The notes below the pieces were generated by a model. The model was given only the letters and a program-made list of their open reading frames with translations, was not told the origin of the DNA and searched no databases. A stretch of DNA of 64,000 bases from Dimorphilus gyrociliatus (lineage: Eukaryota > Annelida > Polychaeta > Dinophilidae), in NCBI GenBank assembly GCA_904063045.1, contig CAJFCJ010000006.1:682001-746000 (forward strand), given 5' to 3'. Shown here one piece after another: positions 12,239 through 24,988 of the stretch (positions are counted from its first letter, which is position 1; every line of letters begins with the position of its first letter). Both the position numbers and the translations under genes were made by a program.

Positions 12239-14506
12239 ATGACGACGGTTATAAATATGAAGCCTTCCTTTGACGCTATCCCGTCAGATGTCTCAGAAAC
12301 AAACAAATCTCCCAGGTTAGTAGTTGTATAGCTCACGCTAAGTTTTTTTGGCACCCATCCAATTCTTCATTACGTTCGCAGCAGTCATATAATTTGTTTA
12401 ACTTTAGCAATATATCAATGCTATTACTAAATTTTTTAAAGGAAAAAGTGCGATTTCATTGGTAAGAGATACCTGCTTAAAATAATATGCTAACAACTTA
12501 TGTAATCATTCGTAATATGACTTTAATTCTACTCGTTAAATTTTTTCGCTGAAGCCTTGATAATTTGTCGAGTTGATCGAGTCGTTATCTAATATAATAC
12601 TTAAAGCAAATGAATGTAAAAAGTATTGCCAAGTTTAGCAGATGTGAGTTCTTGTTAGTTTTCTTAACAAATGTTCAATTGCAGGAGATCAAGACGAACG
12701 AGCATGGAAAGTTTGTTCAAAAGCCCCAGCACGATGACTCTGAGCAACGTAAGTTAATTGTTTGTTAACGATAAATTTCTAATTTATATTTGCAGAAAAG
12801 AAGAAAACGTCAAAAACCTGACGACGATTCTTTAAGCTTGCACAGTGTCGATATGAATTTAAATAAAGATTCAAAGAAGAAAAAGCGTCTTTCCTTACAA
12901 AGATCCATAAATTCTATCTCTAATCTTTTCTCATCGCCGAAATCCAAAGTTTCAAACGCATTGAATGTGAGAAGTCGTTTTTGATTCTGCAGATTAATAG
13001 ATTTTTTTTTAATTAGCGATCAATCAGTTTAAAATCGTTGGTCTCACCTGCCAAAAGTGATAAGAATACATCCCAGTACAAACTACCACCCAAAACTCCT
13101 ACAAAGAGAAGACAGAGCGTATTTTGGGTGGACACAGTTAAGGAAGAAGCCAGGTCAAAATACACTTCTAATGAAATAGAGAGACAGGAGGCAATCTATG
13201 AGGTATACAAAACAGAAGAAGAATTGGTTGAAGACCTAAAAATGGTCATAAAGGTATGACTCATACAGTAATTATTAACTTGTTTAATATTCTGTTTTTT
13301 CAAGACGTACAGAGACTCAATGAAGCAGTTGGGATTATTGACGAACGAAGAATGTCACAGGATATTTGGTGATATTGATGAATTCGTTCCTGTACATGAA
13401 AACTTAGTGACTTTACTCAAAACTTGTATGCTCCCTGATGGTAGTTTCTCCTCTGTAGGAGTAATACTTAAAAACTGGGCACGCTCTATTCGATGTTATG
13501 TTTCTTATTGTTCAAATGAAGTTTATGCACATTCATTATTAGATGAAAAAAGATCTGATCCCGCTGTTTTAGATTTTTTACAACGGTGTCAAGAATCACC
13601 ATTCAGTAGAAAATTAGATCTATGGAGCTTCCTTGACGTCCCACGAAGTCGAGTTGTTAAATACCCATTGTTATTTAAAGCTATTCAAAAAGCAGTCAGT
13701 AATTTCCTTTCACTTTTAATTACTTCTAAATGAATGTTTTTTAGACACCACTTGATCACAAAGATACAGCAAACATTAATGAAGCTCTCAGTATCTGTGA
13801 GGATGTTATAAGCGAAATTGATAGAGAAACTGGAATAAAAAAATGTGAGTTTACCAGGGACAAATTGGACTATTTGGAGGAAGGACAGAAAGAATGTGGA
13901 ATTGAGGAATCGAAAGCCATACTTTGTGACGGAGTTTTAAAAAATAGTCGTGGCACGGTAAAAATATTCTTACTTCCTAGCAAGTGATTATGAGTCAGCT
14001 TCTTTTTCAGAAATTAACTGCCTTTCTATTTGAAAAAGTTTTAGTCCTCACACGGCCAGCAACTAGAAATGGAACTTTGCGCTATCAAGTATATAGGCAA
14101 CCTATTCCATGTGATCAACTTTGCATAGAAGATATTCCTGACGGTCAAGTCAAAGCCGGTTCATTTCGCACAGCCTTTTCTTCCAATCAAACAAGTTGTA
14201 TTATTTTAATTCTATTCATCACATAATAATAATTGAATGTCAATAGCAAAAAACGTTTTTCGCGTTTCTTTCCGCGAGTCTTCATCCGGTCAAGGATATA
14301 GCTTACAAGCACTTGACGAACATGACAAAAGACAGTGGTTGCAATGCTTACGAAGAGTTTTACCGGCCAGAGGAGAACCTGATGGCGCTGAGAGTGCTAA
14401 ATGTGGTGAAGATGATTCATTTCCAGATCCAACTTTGAGTTTGAGTTTCGAATCGGAGTGCTCATTTTCGTCTGATGTTTGTAGTCTAAGTAAGATTGAC
14501 GAATAG
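12239..14506 (+). CDS. NET1: Rho guanine nucleotide exchange factor, NET1/ARHGEF3 type
   Basis: Multiple exons from ATG at 12239 (MTTVINMKPSFDAIPSD) to TAG at 14504. The N-terminus is basic and Ser-rich (KRRKRQKPDDD, KKKKRLSLQRS), resembling the nuclear-localising N-terminus of NET1. A DH domain follows (QEAIYEVYKTEEELVEDL, RIFGDIDEFVPVHENL, DFLQRCQESPFSRKLDLW, DVPRSRVVKYPLL), then a PH domain (KLTAFLFEKVLVLTRPAT, YRQPIPCDQLCIEDIPDG, NVFRVSFRES, KRQWLQCLRRV). This family activates RhoA/RhoB specifically. NET1 and ARHGEF3 are paralogues in vertebrates, and this gene may be the ancestor of both. The intron at about 14192-14249 is read with a GTTGTA donor. Confidence 0.93.
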
Positions 14507-14621
14507 CCATGTCTTTGTTGTTTTCTTACATTTATATATATATATTTGGATCCAAAATACACTTTTGATTAGCTTTTCGGCCTAGAGATAAACGACACGC
14601 CTACTTTTGAACTCTTTCACC

Positions 14622-15336
14622 ATGGTAGATCAAGCTATATCTAGACTCTCCTCAAATTTGAGTGTTTGGGCAGAAGTCAATATATTGTTGATAATATTTG
14701 CAAATGTAGGTGGTTTTATTGCCTTTGTTTCTACAAATTGGGCAGGACCCAAGAATCAAGGGGAAAACAAGGACGAATTTATTAGCATCGGTTTGTGGAA
14801 AACTTGTAGTCTTGAGAGATCTGGCGCTATTATAAAATGCCACGGCCCTCGATTCTTTGTTTGGTCTCGTGAGTACATTATTAACCTATAACTGTCGTCA
14901 AATGCACAATTTTCTCTCAGCTTGGTTTAAAGCTAGTCAAGCAATGATAACTCTTTCATTTATTGCTCTTGTTTTGGCATTCGGAGTTCACTCCGCTAGA
15001 TCTTGTGTGACACGAATTCAAAAATACCAGTGGGTTATAAAATTATTCATTTTATTATGTTTTATTCAAGGTAACTTTAATTTGATCTAATCGAAAGAAT
15101 CTGATTTCATTTCTGCAGCTTTTTTTTCTATGATTGGGTTGACGATATTTGGCGCGAGTCATAAGAATATAAAACTAGAGGGAAACGGTGAAAAATTTAG
15201 ATTAGAGTGGTCGTTCTATTTATGGCTAGCTTCCACTATTTTAGTTCTTTTGTGTTCGGCTTTATCTGTTCTAGAAATAAAATATTCAATGCAAACTACA
15301 AATGATGGAATGAATGATCAACTCGATATGAATTAA
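14622..15336 (+). CDS. Claudin-like four-transmembrane protein
   Basis: Three exons, 14622-14868, 14921-15070 and 15119-15336. Helix 1 is NILLIIFANVGGFIAFVS. The first extracellular loop carries the claudin/PMP22 signature (NWAG ... IGLWKTCS ... IKCHG). Helices 2-4 follow (MITLSFIALVLAFGVH, WVIKLFILLCFIQA, FYLWLASTILVLLCSALS), then a short polar tail. In invertebrates such proteins sit in septate junctions or act as channel subunits. Subfamily assignment is not possible by eye. The C-terminus LDMN is not a typical PDZ ligand. Confidence 0.82.
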
Positions 15337-15419
15337 AAGTGTTTAATAAACTATAATTTTTTTAATTTATTATAAGCGTTTAATAAATCTGGAAAAATAA
15401 ACAAAGTATTGGAGAATTT

Positions 15420-15618
15420 TTAATTCGTTTCTTCCCCTATAAGTGCGCTGGCTGAAACAAGAGGTCATATAAAACACATGTCTATATTTTATCGCTCACT
15501 AACCAATTTTAAGAACAGTGCAAACACCTAGAAAAAGAATAAGGGTGTCTCTAACTGATTTTTTGGCTGCGCTTTCCCATTGCTCCGGGTTTTGTCCTTC
15601 AGAACCATAACTTATCAT
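15420..15618 (-). CDS. Small single-pass membrane microprotein (48 aa)
   Basis: Two exons: 15504-15618, then 15420-15451 after a 52-bp intron (GTTAGT...TTTCAG). The product starts MISYGSEGQNPEQWESAAKK and has one hydrophobic helix (TLILFLGVCTVLKIASALI) and an acidic end GEETN. The short charged N-terminus, one helix and tiny tail resemble small subunits of mitochondrial translocase or respiratory complexes, but I do not recognise the family. If the intron were not spliced the frame would stop after LKIG. It is convergent with the claudin-like gene. Confidence 0.5.
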
Positions 15619-16184
15619 TTTTAGGATTAACTTCTTTTATTAATGTTCTCGGAATTAAAAACGGGTAGTAAGAGAAAGTATAAAAGAGACGATTGACTTT
15701 CAAAAAAAATGTTCTAAAACTTAATTGGCTAAGTTTTTAAGATGATATATATTTGATATATTTTTAGCATAAAAATTATCACTTAGATGAGGACATTATA
15801 AATAATTTTAATTATTTCTCTGCGAAGATAGAATAGTAAAGTTTTTCAAAAATATTCTTTTTATAATACATATTTTTTTAATATTTAATTTGAAAACTTA
15901 CAATAAATGTTTATGTGTGTATGTAGTAAAGAAAAATAATTATTTTTTATTAAGGCAGTTGCTTTAGTCAATGACTTTGATTTTTGGAATTTTTAAATAG
16001 TTATGGAAGTCAAGTCAATTAGTTTCGTAGAAACTCAAAATTGAGAATGATTCAAACTTTTTCTTGTTGATTTTTCTCTTATATAATCGTCAAAATATCT
16101 ACTTATTAGAAAAATAATTTGTCAAAACCCTACTGGCTCCCCCAGGCGGTGACTTATGCACTTTTTCCACACGCTAATTTAGCT
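15619..16184. other. Intergenic region before DLD
   Basis: AT-rich, with long A/T runs and no convincing exon or RNA gene. It must hold the promoters of the divergently transcribed microprotein and DLD, but no clear element was recognised. Confidence 0.5.
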
Positions 16185-18099
<1,915 letters not shown>

Positions 18100-18512
18100 G
18101 ATAAGTACGCTTACTGAGACGTGATTACTTGGTAACTGTTATCAGAGAGGAAGTTTTGTAAAGAATGTTAATGGAATGAAATTAAATATATTAACATTTT
18201 CAGTTTGGTGAATACAGTAAACGTTATAAGTTTATTCTTGTATACCTGATTTTCCCTACTGAATAGAAAACTGACTGGTATTAAAATTTCTGATTGCATA
18301 AGTGGAAAGGTATAGAATTTGCGCGAAATAGTAGTCTTATTGCACAACAGTTTGAAGTTTTGAATGTATGGAGTGAAGAAAATTAGTTTATCAGTTTTTA
18401 AAACAAATTGATTTCTTTGAGAAACAAAAGTGTACTTGCATTGTTCAACACCACCAAATACCCCTGTATATAGTATTACATAGGCAGCAATCAGCAAACT
18501 AAAAAGAATAAT
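18100..18512. other. Convergent intergenic region after DLD
   Basis: Lies between DLD and the small minus-strand gene. A minus-strand open frame at 18168-18497 begins with a hydrophobic run (LLIAAYVILYTGVFGGV) after an acceptor-like TTTTTAG. It cannot be joined in frame to the upstream gene and degenerates downstream, so it is not called a gene. Confidence 0.4.
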
Positions 18513-18788
18513 TTAGGCAAGGTTGATCAGTGAATCTGCATCAACTTGACGTTGCTGTAATTCTTCCAAGTAGCGTTCGTATCTAAGGTATGGCGGAAAA
18601 TTCGCATCGACGACAGTTCTTAGCATTTCATTCCTCGTTGTTTTATCCCAACTCTTAACAACTCTGAGTCGGTGAAGGTGGTCTATTAATCCACTCGTTG
18701 TCTTTTCTTTCTTAAACCTGCGTTTCTCAATTTTAATCGGGCAAGAACTATGCTTTAAGAGCTCAAGCTTTAATCGCCAATCTGTCAT
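18513..18788 (-). CDS. Small basic helical protein, unidentified (91 aa)
   Basis: A single open frame from ATG (complement of 18786-18788) to TAA at 18513. The product begins MTDWRLKLELLKHSSCP and is strongly charged, with predicted helices (KIEKRRFKKEKTTSG, LIDHLHRLRVVKSWD) and a Tyr/Glu-rich end (YLRYERYLEELQQRQVDAD). Composition and codon use look coding. No signal peptide or membrane segment is seen. A mitochondrial or ribosome-associated role would suit its charge, but nothing identifies it. It is divergent from the glutaredoxin gene. Confidence 0.55.
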   Translation of the reverse strand: MTDWRLKLELLKHSSCPIKIEKRRFKKEKTTSGLIDHLHRLRVVKSWDKTTRNEMLRTVVDANFPPYLRYERYLEELQQRQVDADSLINLA

Positions 18789-19299
18789 GGCGTCTCTAAC
18801 AACCGGAAGCCAATTATACTTTCAGCCTAGAATTATTTGTCTTATAAATTATGCTTTGGATTACAGTCTCAAACTTGAAATAAGATAATTATTGGCTATT
18901 GATTGGCCGCACGCATAGATTTTATTAAATTAATAGTCTACTCCAGAACAAATAGTCTAGACCATTTAAAAAAATTTAATTACATTACGAATAAAAAGAG
19001 AAATTGAAGGGCTCTTTTCTTCAAATGACTATCTGCAACTAGTATCCAATCAAAAAAAAATTTGGTAAAGAAATTCATCTTTTCAAATTAGAACTTATGA
19101 AACATTTGTAATAGGGTAAATTGACAGAAAACTCTCAATTAATTGCGGTTACGTGATGACGCCAATAAGTCCATAAAATCGTTCGTATTCGACGTTTTTT
19201 TATTAAAACATCAATGAACAGCCGGATTCGATCGCTGATTCGGAAATTGATTTAAACGCCCGATCAGTACTTTATACACTTATTCAAAAACTAGACGGC
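18789..19299. other. Divergent intergenic region before the glutaredoxin-like gene
   Basis: AT-rich and without a recognised gene. An ACGTGATGACGCCA stretch near 19150-19164 carries an ACGTGA E-box-like core and a CRE half site; nothing more specific can be supported. Confidence 0.4.
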
Positions 19300-19923
19300 A
19301 TGGGGATATGTTCGAGTGTTGAAAAATCTTTTATTGTTTCTAATATATCGAAGAATATTGTTGTTATTTTTTCCAGTACAAAGAGTCAACATTCTAAGAT
19401 AGCCAAGAAGGTTATCGTTATTAATCAGAATTTCATTGAAAAGATCTATATAATTGTTTGAGAATTTAAAATTTCAAGATTTTACTTTACAAATGAATAT
19501 CATAAAACATACTGTAGGTGAAATGAGTGCTAATATTTTAAAATTTCAGATACTTAAGCAAGTTGGAGCTAAATATAAGCAGATTGAGTTGAATGAAATG
19601 GAAAATGGATTAAAAATATTGGAAAAACTAGGCGAAATGACCGATCACGCTACTCTTCCGAGAGTCTTTATTAAAGGAAAATGTATAGGCGGTAAGTAAA
19701 TGTGGCAATTTATAGATTTGAATAAGACTGTAAAAATATTTCAGGGGCTCAAGAACTAGCTGATTTACACAAGAGCGGTGAACTGAAGGTAATGCTTAAA
19801 AATCTAAATGCAATATGGTCAGAAAATGAAAAAGAATCAGGCCAAAAAATTGACGAGATTGAAGAAGATCAAAATGAAAACGAGGAAGAAGTCCGAAGAG
19901 ATTCAACTATTAGCACAAACTAA
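19300..19923 (+). CDS. Glutaredoxin-like protein lacking active-site cysteines
   Basis: Exons 19300-19410, 19550-19691 and 19745-19923 join in phase. The fold follows glutaredoxin-2: NIVVIFSSTKSQHSKIAKK, VGAKYKQIELNEMENG, TLPRVFIKGKCIGG, AQELADLHKSGELKVML. In GLRX2 the first segment reads FSKTSCSYC; here both active-site cysteines are serine (S-Q-H-S). The cis-Pro TLPRVF and the GG glutathione-binding end are kept. The protein starts MGICSS, a possible N-myristoylation or palmitoylation signal, and ends in an acidic tail (EIEEDQNENEEEVRRDS). Thiol oxidoreductase activity by the usual mechanism is therefore not expected; glutathione binding or a structural role is possible. Confidence 0.85.
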
Positions 19924-20107
19924 ACAAGTAATTTAATTTTTTAAGTTTTCATTTCAAGCAAACTTGACCTATGATGTCTAAAATGGAATATTCACAACGT
20001 CACGTTTAAAAAATTGATACTGATACTTATTTATGAAGATTTTCCAAAAAGTTTCCCACCACTTCTTATTCTGCAAAATAAAGTCTGAGTCTTGTGCCAT
20101 TCTTTGT

Positions 20108-21199
20108 TTACAGTTTTACGTACTTAGATTTGCTAGCCTTTTTTGCGGGTTTTTCACTTGCGGAAGCACTATCTGTAATCATTTGCTCTGCTTCCGCGCT
20201 CTCAACCTGCTGAGTTGCTTTAAGAGTCTGCTTGATGCTTGATATCTGAATGGATCGCAGGAACATCAGTAAAGTAATAATCAACGGAATATATTTGACT
20301 CACTTCCTGGTCTACTTTGGCTTGAATCTCCGATTGTTTAGCTTTTCTCGTATTGGCCTTGCGAATTTGTTTTTCGATATTTGTTTGCATATTTTCACAG
20401 TTCGCACACCTTATAAATAAAATAATTAAATACTAATTCAATGAGGACGAAAGAGCACAACCAAATTTCCAATGTTTGAATTATGTCCTTTACCGCAGCC
20501 GGAGTAACATCGCGCCCAATAGAATAATCAACTTCAAGCCTTTGATTTCGTTGATCCAATTTACCCTCAATGACGTTTGCATAAATTATCTCAATAATTA
20601 AATCCTTAAATATAACAAACTTTTGACAAGATTTTTTTTAAGAATTTGACTACAAACCTCTAGTTCTCGGGTGTTTTTCATATCTAATTCTTCCAATAAA
20701 GTCGAATATGGTATTCTCTATATGAAAATAAAAACTCTTTCTAATTATGCTATTGAAAAAGATATGAAAATTTACCTTGTCAATTAGCGATAAAGATACG
20801 ACTGTTAATGCTTTTAGCTTTCTTAACATAGTATCAGTTAACTCGGGTAGTTGATCTATGTTTTCTATTTAAAAAATATGTCATTAGAAACGTGTTTCTT
20901 AGTTTTATCATAGTTACTTCTATATTCTTTGTAAGTTCCATAAGCAAAGAGATTTAACGCATTTAGATATTTCGAATATTCGCCTTCTGATAACTGTATA
21001 TTATTTATAGTAAGTTATTAGTACACTTTGTATATCCTCATACTTCACAAATGTTAGGCATATCCAATAATTCACCAAAAACATAAACGTTTGGTGCTTC
21101 AAGGACTTGGTTGATCAATTCAGCCATAGCTGCCCCCTTTGCAGTCTTAGCAAGCAAAACATATTGCTCCAGAGGATTTGAAACAGTTTTCTCGGACAT
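20108..21199 (-). CDS. COPS7A: COP9 signalosome subunit 7
   Basis: Around seven short exons from ATG at 21199 ([20 protein letters not shown]) to TAA at 20108. Segments in order are [49 protein letters not shown], the PCI-type [15 protein letters not shown], the helix QTLEIW and a C-terminal coil ending [11 protein letters not shown]. This matches COPS7A/B, which vertebrates have as two paralogues. The protein is a PCI scaffold subunit of the complex that removes NEDD8 from cullins. The 3' end is uncertain: a GTAAAA donor right after SKSKY and a T-rich acceptor 53 bp on could replace the last two residues with a longer, unconserved tail. Confidence 0.92.
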
Positions 21200-21577
21200 T
21201 CTAAAGCTCTTTACGCTGTTTTCTTTCTCTGGCTGAAATCGAATAAAAAGAACTTGACGATCACAAGCACATTTTAATACGTCAATAATCCATTTAAAAA
21301 GTTATTTCAAGCATTTAAAATTAGGTGAGTATATTAATATAAAATAATTTTTTCTGAAATTTAAGAATAGAGGTAATTGTTGCTAGTATACACCAAAAAA
21401 TAACGTACATCTAGTATTATTAGTCGTTTCCGGCTTCCGTAAAACATTCCATGAAAAAAATAAAGATCAAATAATTACCAGTTTGTATAGGTACACGTTG
21501 TCGCCATGTTATTACTGTCGAATTAGTTGGAATGCTAGAAACTTATGATAAAATAAATTTTTGACAATAAGAAAATA
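21200..21577. promoter_or_regulatory. Divergent COPS7/GOLIM4 promoter region
   Basis: A 378-bp head-to-head spacer, AT-rich. GTCGCCATGTTATT near 21500 resembles an inverted YY1 core (AACATGGCGAC). No other element is supported. Confidence 0.35.
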
Positions 21578-22580
21578 ATGAACATGATTCGAAGAAATAA
21601 CCCTACATCTAAAATTTTAGCATTAGTTGCTGGTGGGGTTTTATTACTATTTGTTATTTATATCTGGCATGATACTTTAGGGCGCTTGAGAAAAAGCGAA
21701 GAAACAAATGAACATTTGAACCAACAGCGTGATTCTCTGTCAGCACAATTGAGAGGTACAAGTATAAAACTGCATGGTATATAGTTATAACCCTTTTGCA
21801 TTATAGTTATATATGAACATAAAAGTAAGCTGGAGAAATCTTTACGAGATGATCGACAATCTTTTAAAAAATTCAAGACAGGTAATGTCAATTAAATATA
21901 GTCATCATATTATTTATTTTATTTTAACTAAACTATGTAGAATTGGAGGAAAAATCAGGTGAAACTGAAAAAAAGTTTTCTATGGAAAAACAAAGCCTTC
22001 TAAGCAAAATAGAAAGACTCAAACAGGACTATAAAATGCTTCAGGTACAAAAATTTAATTTTCAGTTTGTTTTTTGTTCACTTCCTGCTGATTCCATTTA
22101 GAGTCAACACCAAGATATGGAGAGTGAATTTAATCGATTAAATGAACTTTACAAAAAAGATAAAACTGACTTTTCGGCTGAAAGAGACAAGCATCATAAG
22201 GACTATCTCAAACTTCGAGACTATGCTTCAACTCTAAAAGAAAGTAATGATATATTAAACAATAAGAATATACTCCTTGAAAATGAGTCGAAAAAGTTGA
22301 AGAATGAGGTTAATTTACAATTTTTTGTTTTCATTTAGTTTACGTTTATATTCCATAGATTCTTTCAAAACAAAGAGATCAGACCGAAGCCCAGCAAGTA
22401 AGTTGATAAAATTGGATTTTAAAAGCATATTTAATACTCAAAACAAAAAAAAACAAGTTGTTCACAAAAGCGACAAATATGTATAAATTAATAAATATTT
22501 CGCAACAGCGTCATCAACAACAGCAGCAATTGTTTCAGCAACAACAACAACAACAGCAACAACAACAGCAGCAGCAACAA

Positions 22581-22615
<35 letters not shown>

Positions 22616-22655
22616 ACAACAACAACAGCAACAACAACAGCAGCAACAACAACAA

Positions 22656-22690
<35 letters not shown>

Positions 22691-22706
22691 ACAAGAACAG
22701 CAGCAA

Positions 22707-22738
<32 letters not shown>

Positions 22739-23772
22739 ACAGCAACAACAGCAGCAGCAACAACAACAACAACAACAGCATTTCCAACAGCAACAGACTC
22801 AGGAAGGTTTGCAGCACGGACAAAATCAATCTCAAGATCACATTAAATCACTCCAGCAACCACAGTTGAATCTTTCTGCATCTCATCAGCTGTCAAAAAA
22901 TAACCCTGATGACAAAAGTTTTGCTAGGGATAGAAATGATGAGACTATTGGAGTTTGTATTTGAATTTATTTAAAATACTTGAAACTATTGATAACTTAA
23001 CTTTAGAAAATTCCGGAAATTGAAAAGATGATCAATTCTCAAGTCAAAGCGTCTAAACCTTCAATTCCTATAGCAGGTAGGTCGATAATTTGAATACTGC
23101 AAACTGAAATGAAGAATATGAAATCTAACAGGTTTCGGATCGACTAGAGATAAAAAGGATTCTCTACAAGAACTGAAGGAACAGATTGACCATAATATGC
23201 AATTAAGACAACCTGGTTCGTGAAATTTTAGTGAATCAATTAATTGAACTATCTTGAAGATATCTCTTCACAGTTGAAGATAGAGAGGGACCAAAGCTTA
23301 AGCAAGACCATCAAGTAAAGCCCCCCTCATTACAAGTTAGCTAATTGGTTTTAACTTCTTTCGAGAAGATAAATATTTTTTTGTTTTTAAGGACATAGAA
23401 GGTGATGATGATCGCAGAAGGCGTCAAGGTAGGCTTATTAGTTTAAGGAGATTTTACTCCATCTCCTAAGTTGATTGGTAGATTGTGGTGTTTTGATAAA
23501 TAGTACTTTCTAAATAGAAATCGCTGGAAAGTGAAACACCATTGTAAGGGTTTGTGCCGGCTGTATCTATGGATATTAGGAAATTCATTACTGTTTTATA
23601 TAAACTTGGGCAGAACGCTATATTTTTTATTTAGGATTAAAATAGCTATTTCGCTTTCTCCAATCAAGGGCATTCATTTTGTTTCCTTTTTAACTTTTTT
23701 TCATTTTTTCCAGAAGAAAATGGTGATAGGGATGACGTTTACCATGCTGATGATTTAAATATAAATGGTTAA
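21578..23772 (+). CDS. GOLIM4: Golgi integral membrane protein 4 (GPP130) with giant polyQ tract
   Basis: About ten exons. The N-terminus MNMIRRNNPTSK plus the helix ILALVAGGVLLLFVIYIW is a type II signal anchor. A lumenal coiled coil follows. The stretch SLSAQLR / VIYEHKSKLEKSLRDDR is the GOLIM4 signature; the human protein has SLSAQLQVVYEHRSRLEKSL. More coiled coil (SQHQDMESEFNRLNELYKK) leads into a polyQ exon (about 22500-22951) with 53 Gln, one Glu, then 27 Gln. Small acidic exons end EENGDRDDVYHADDLNING. GPP130 cycles between cis-Golgi and endosomes. Human GOLIM4 also has a Gln-rich region but no tract of this size. Confidence 0.9.
22536..22778 (+). repeat. (CAR)n polyglutamine tract
   Basis: Uninterrupted CAA/CAG codons: 53 codons (22536-22694), one GAA (22695-22697), then 27 codons (22698-22778). 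CAA and CAG are mixed irregularly, which limits slippage compared with pure CAG. The antisense polyLeu frame is a shadow. Confidence 0.95.
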
Positions 23773-24040
23773 GGAAAAGACGCAAACTAAACATCACGGA
23801 TAGAGGGAATCATTAACTTTTCGGATATAAACAAATCTATAATTATTTTTTTTGCTGTTCTGTACAATTTATGCTTTTTCTACCACATTACTAAAGCGGT
23901 TGTAGACGTTTCTAATTGTTGAAGCTGTGATATGTTCTAATTGTATACAAATTATATTAATGCAAAATTAGCTGATCTGTTGTACAATTAGAAGTGATAG
24001 TTATTATAACTCAAAACATTACATATTACAACAATCAGAG

Positions 24041-24854
24041 TCAACGTAAAGAATTAGCTCTTTCTCTTTGAATATCTAAGCTGCCTCTTCTTCCTATGAG
24101 GGATCCCCTTCTAGAATCGTTACCACCGCTATCATCCGAAGTATTCGATTTTAAGCTTCCTGACCTAGAGCGTGAAGGTCTTCCTATACTGCCAGACCTA
24201 TCTCGCCTAACTGCATAGGGATTGTTGGCAGCCTTTGCTGCTCCTTCCAAAATCATTTGAATTGTTCTGCTTTCGATTGCAGTTTGAATAAAATTTTCTC
24301 GTCGAATTTTATCGCTCGAGCTGGCCCTTTCAAAAATGTATTCAACAAGATCGTCTACATTTCCTTCTCCGATTCCATGTAGAACATTAGCTCGTAAGTT
24401 AGTCAGAGACTATAAGAAAAATGTTCAAATAAATATTCTAAATACATGACAAAGACTTAATATCTACCGTAATCATTTGTTTTACTTCATCCTTAGTTAT
24501 ATATTGCGTTCTATGAATATCGTACATATCGAATAGCCATAATAACTTCTGCTTTAGGGATCCCTTAAGCTGAATATTAAGTGTTAGCATAAATTGACGA
24601 AAATTAATATGACCTTTTCCAGATTGATCAAATGTTCGGAATACATGCTCAGCAAATTTTTCTGCGTCACCGTTGGGAAATATTTCACTGTACATTTTTT
24701 TAAATTCGTCGACGGTCATATGCATCTTTGATTTATCCTTACAATCATGCAAAAACTGACGATACAAATCACCAATCTCCTCTCTGGTGAATTGTGTCTG
24801 CTGTTCAAGATCATTAATGATTTCTGGCTTAAGAGTTGAAGTCTTGTTACCCAT
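24041..24854 (-). CDS. Neuronal calcium sensor-like EF-hand protein with degenerate loops
   Basis: Two exons, 24468-24854 and 24041-24409. I chose MGNKTSTLKPE as the start because it is an N-myristoylation signal like those of VILIP and hippocalcin; an upstream in-frame ATG exists. The NCS fold is clear (FTREEIGDLYRQFLHDC, EIFPNGDAEKFAEHVFRTFD, LKQKLLWLFDMYD). EF2 is DQSGKGHINFRQ, EF3 is DIHRTQYITKDE, and EF4 is hardly recognisable (SSSDKIRRENF). Each lacks acidic ligands expected at loop positions 3, 5 or 12. The C-terminal tail is Arg/Ser-rich with repeated RRGSL motifs, unlike ordinary NCS proteins. It lies 134 bp downstream of the GPCR, same strand. Confidence 0.8.
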
Positions 24855-24988
24855 TATTTTATGAAGCTTTAGAAATTTTGACAACTTAAATTAATCTATA
24901 AAGGCATGTGATAAGACGATCTGAGATGATAAAAAATGGTCAGTGATAAGACATTAGGTATGTGTTTTTTTTATATGTTTGAGCTTGT

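Noticed and set aside
12239..14506. Functional link of RHOA and its RhoGEF by proximity
   Set aside because: They are 9 kb apart with four unrelated genes between them; compact genomes give such pairs by chance.
18168..18497. Minus-strand 109-codon frame with a hydrophobic start
   Set aside because: The hydrophobic run follows an acceptor-like site but no upstream donor joins it in frame, and the downstream part is AT-driven sequence.
22488..22841. Minus-strand polyleucine frame
   Set aside because: Pure antisense shadow of the GOLIM4 CAA/CAG tract.
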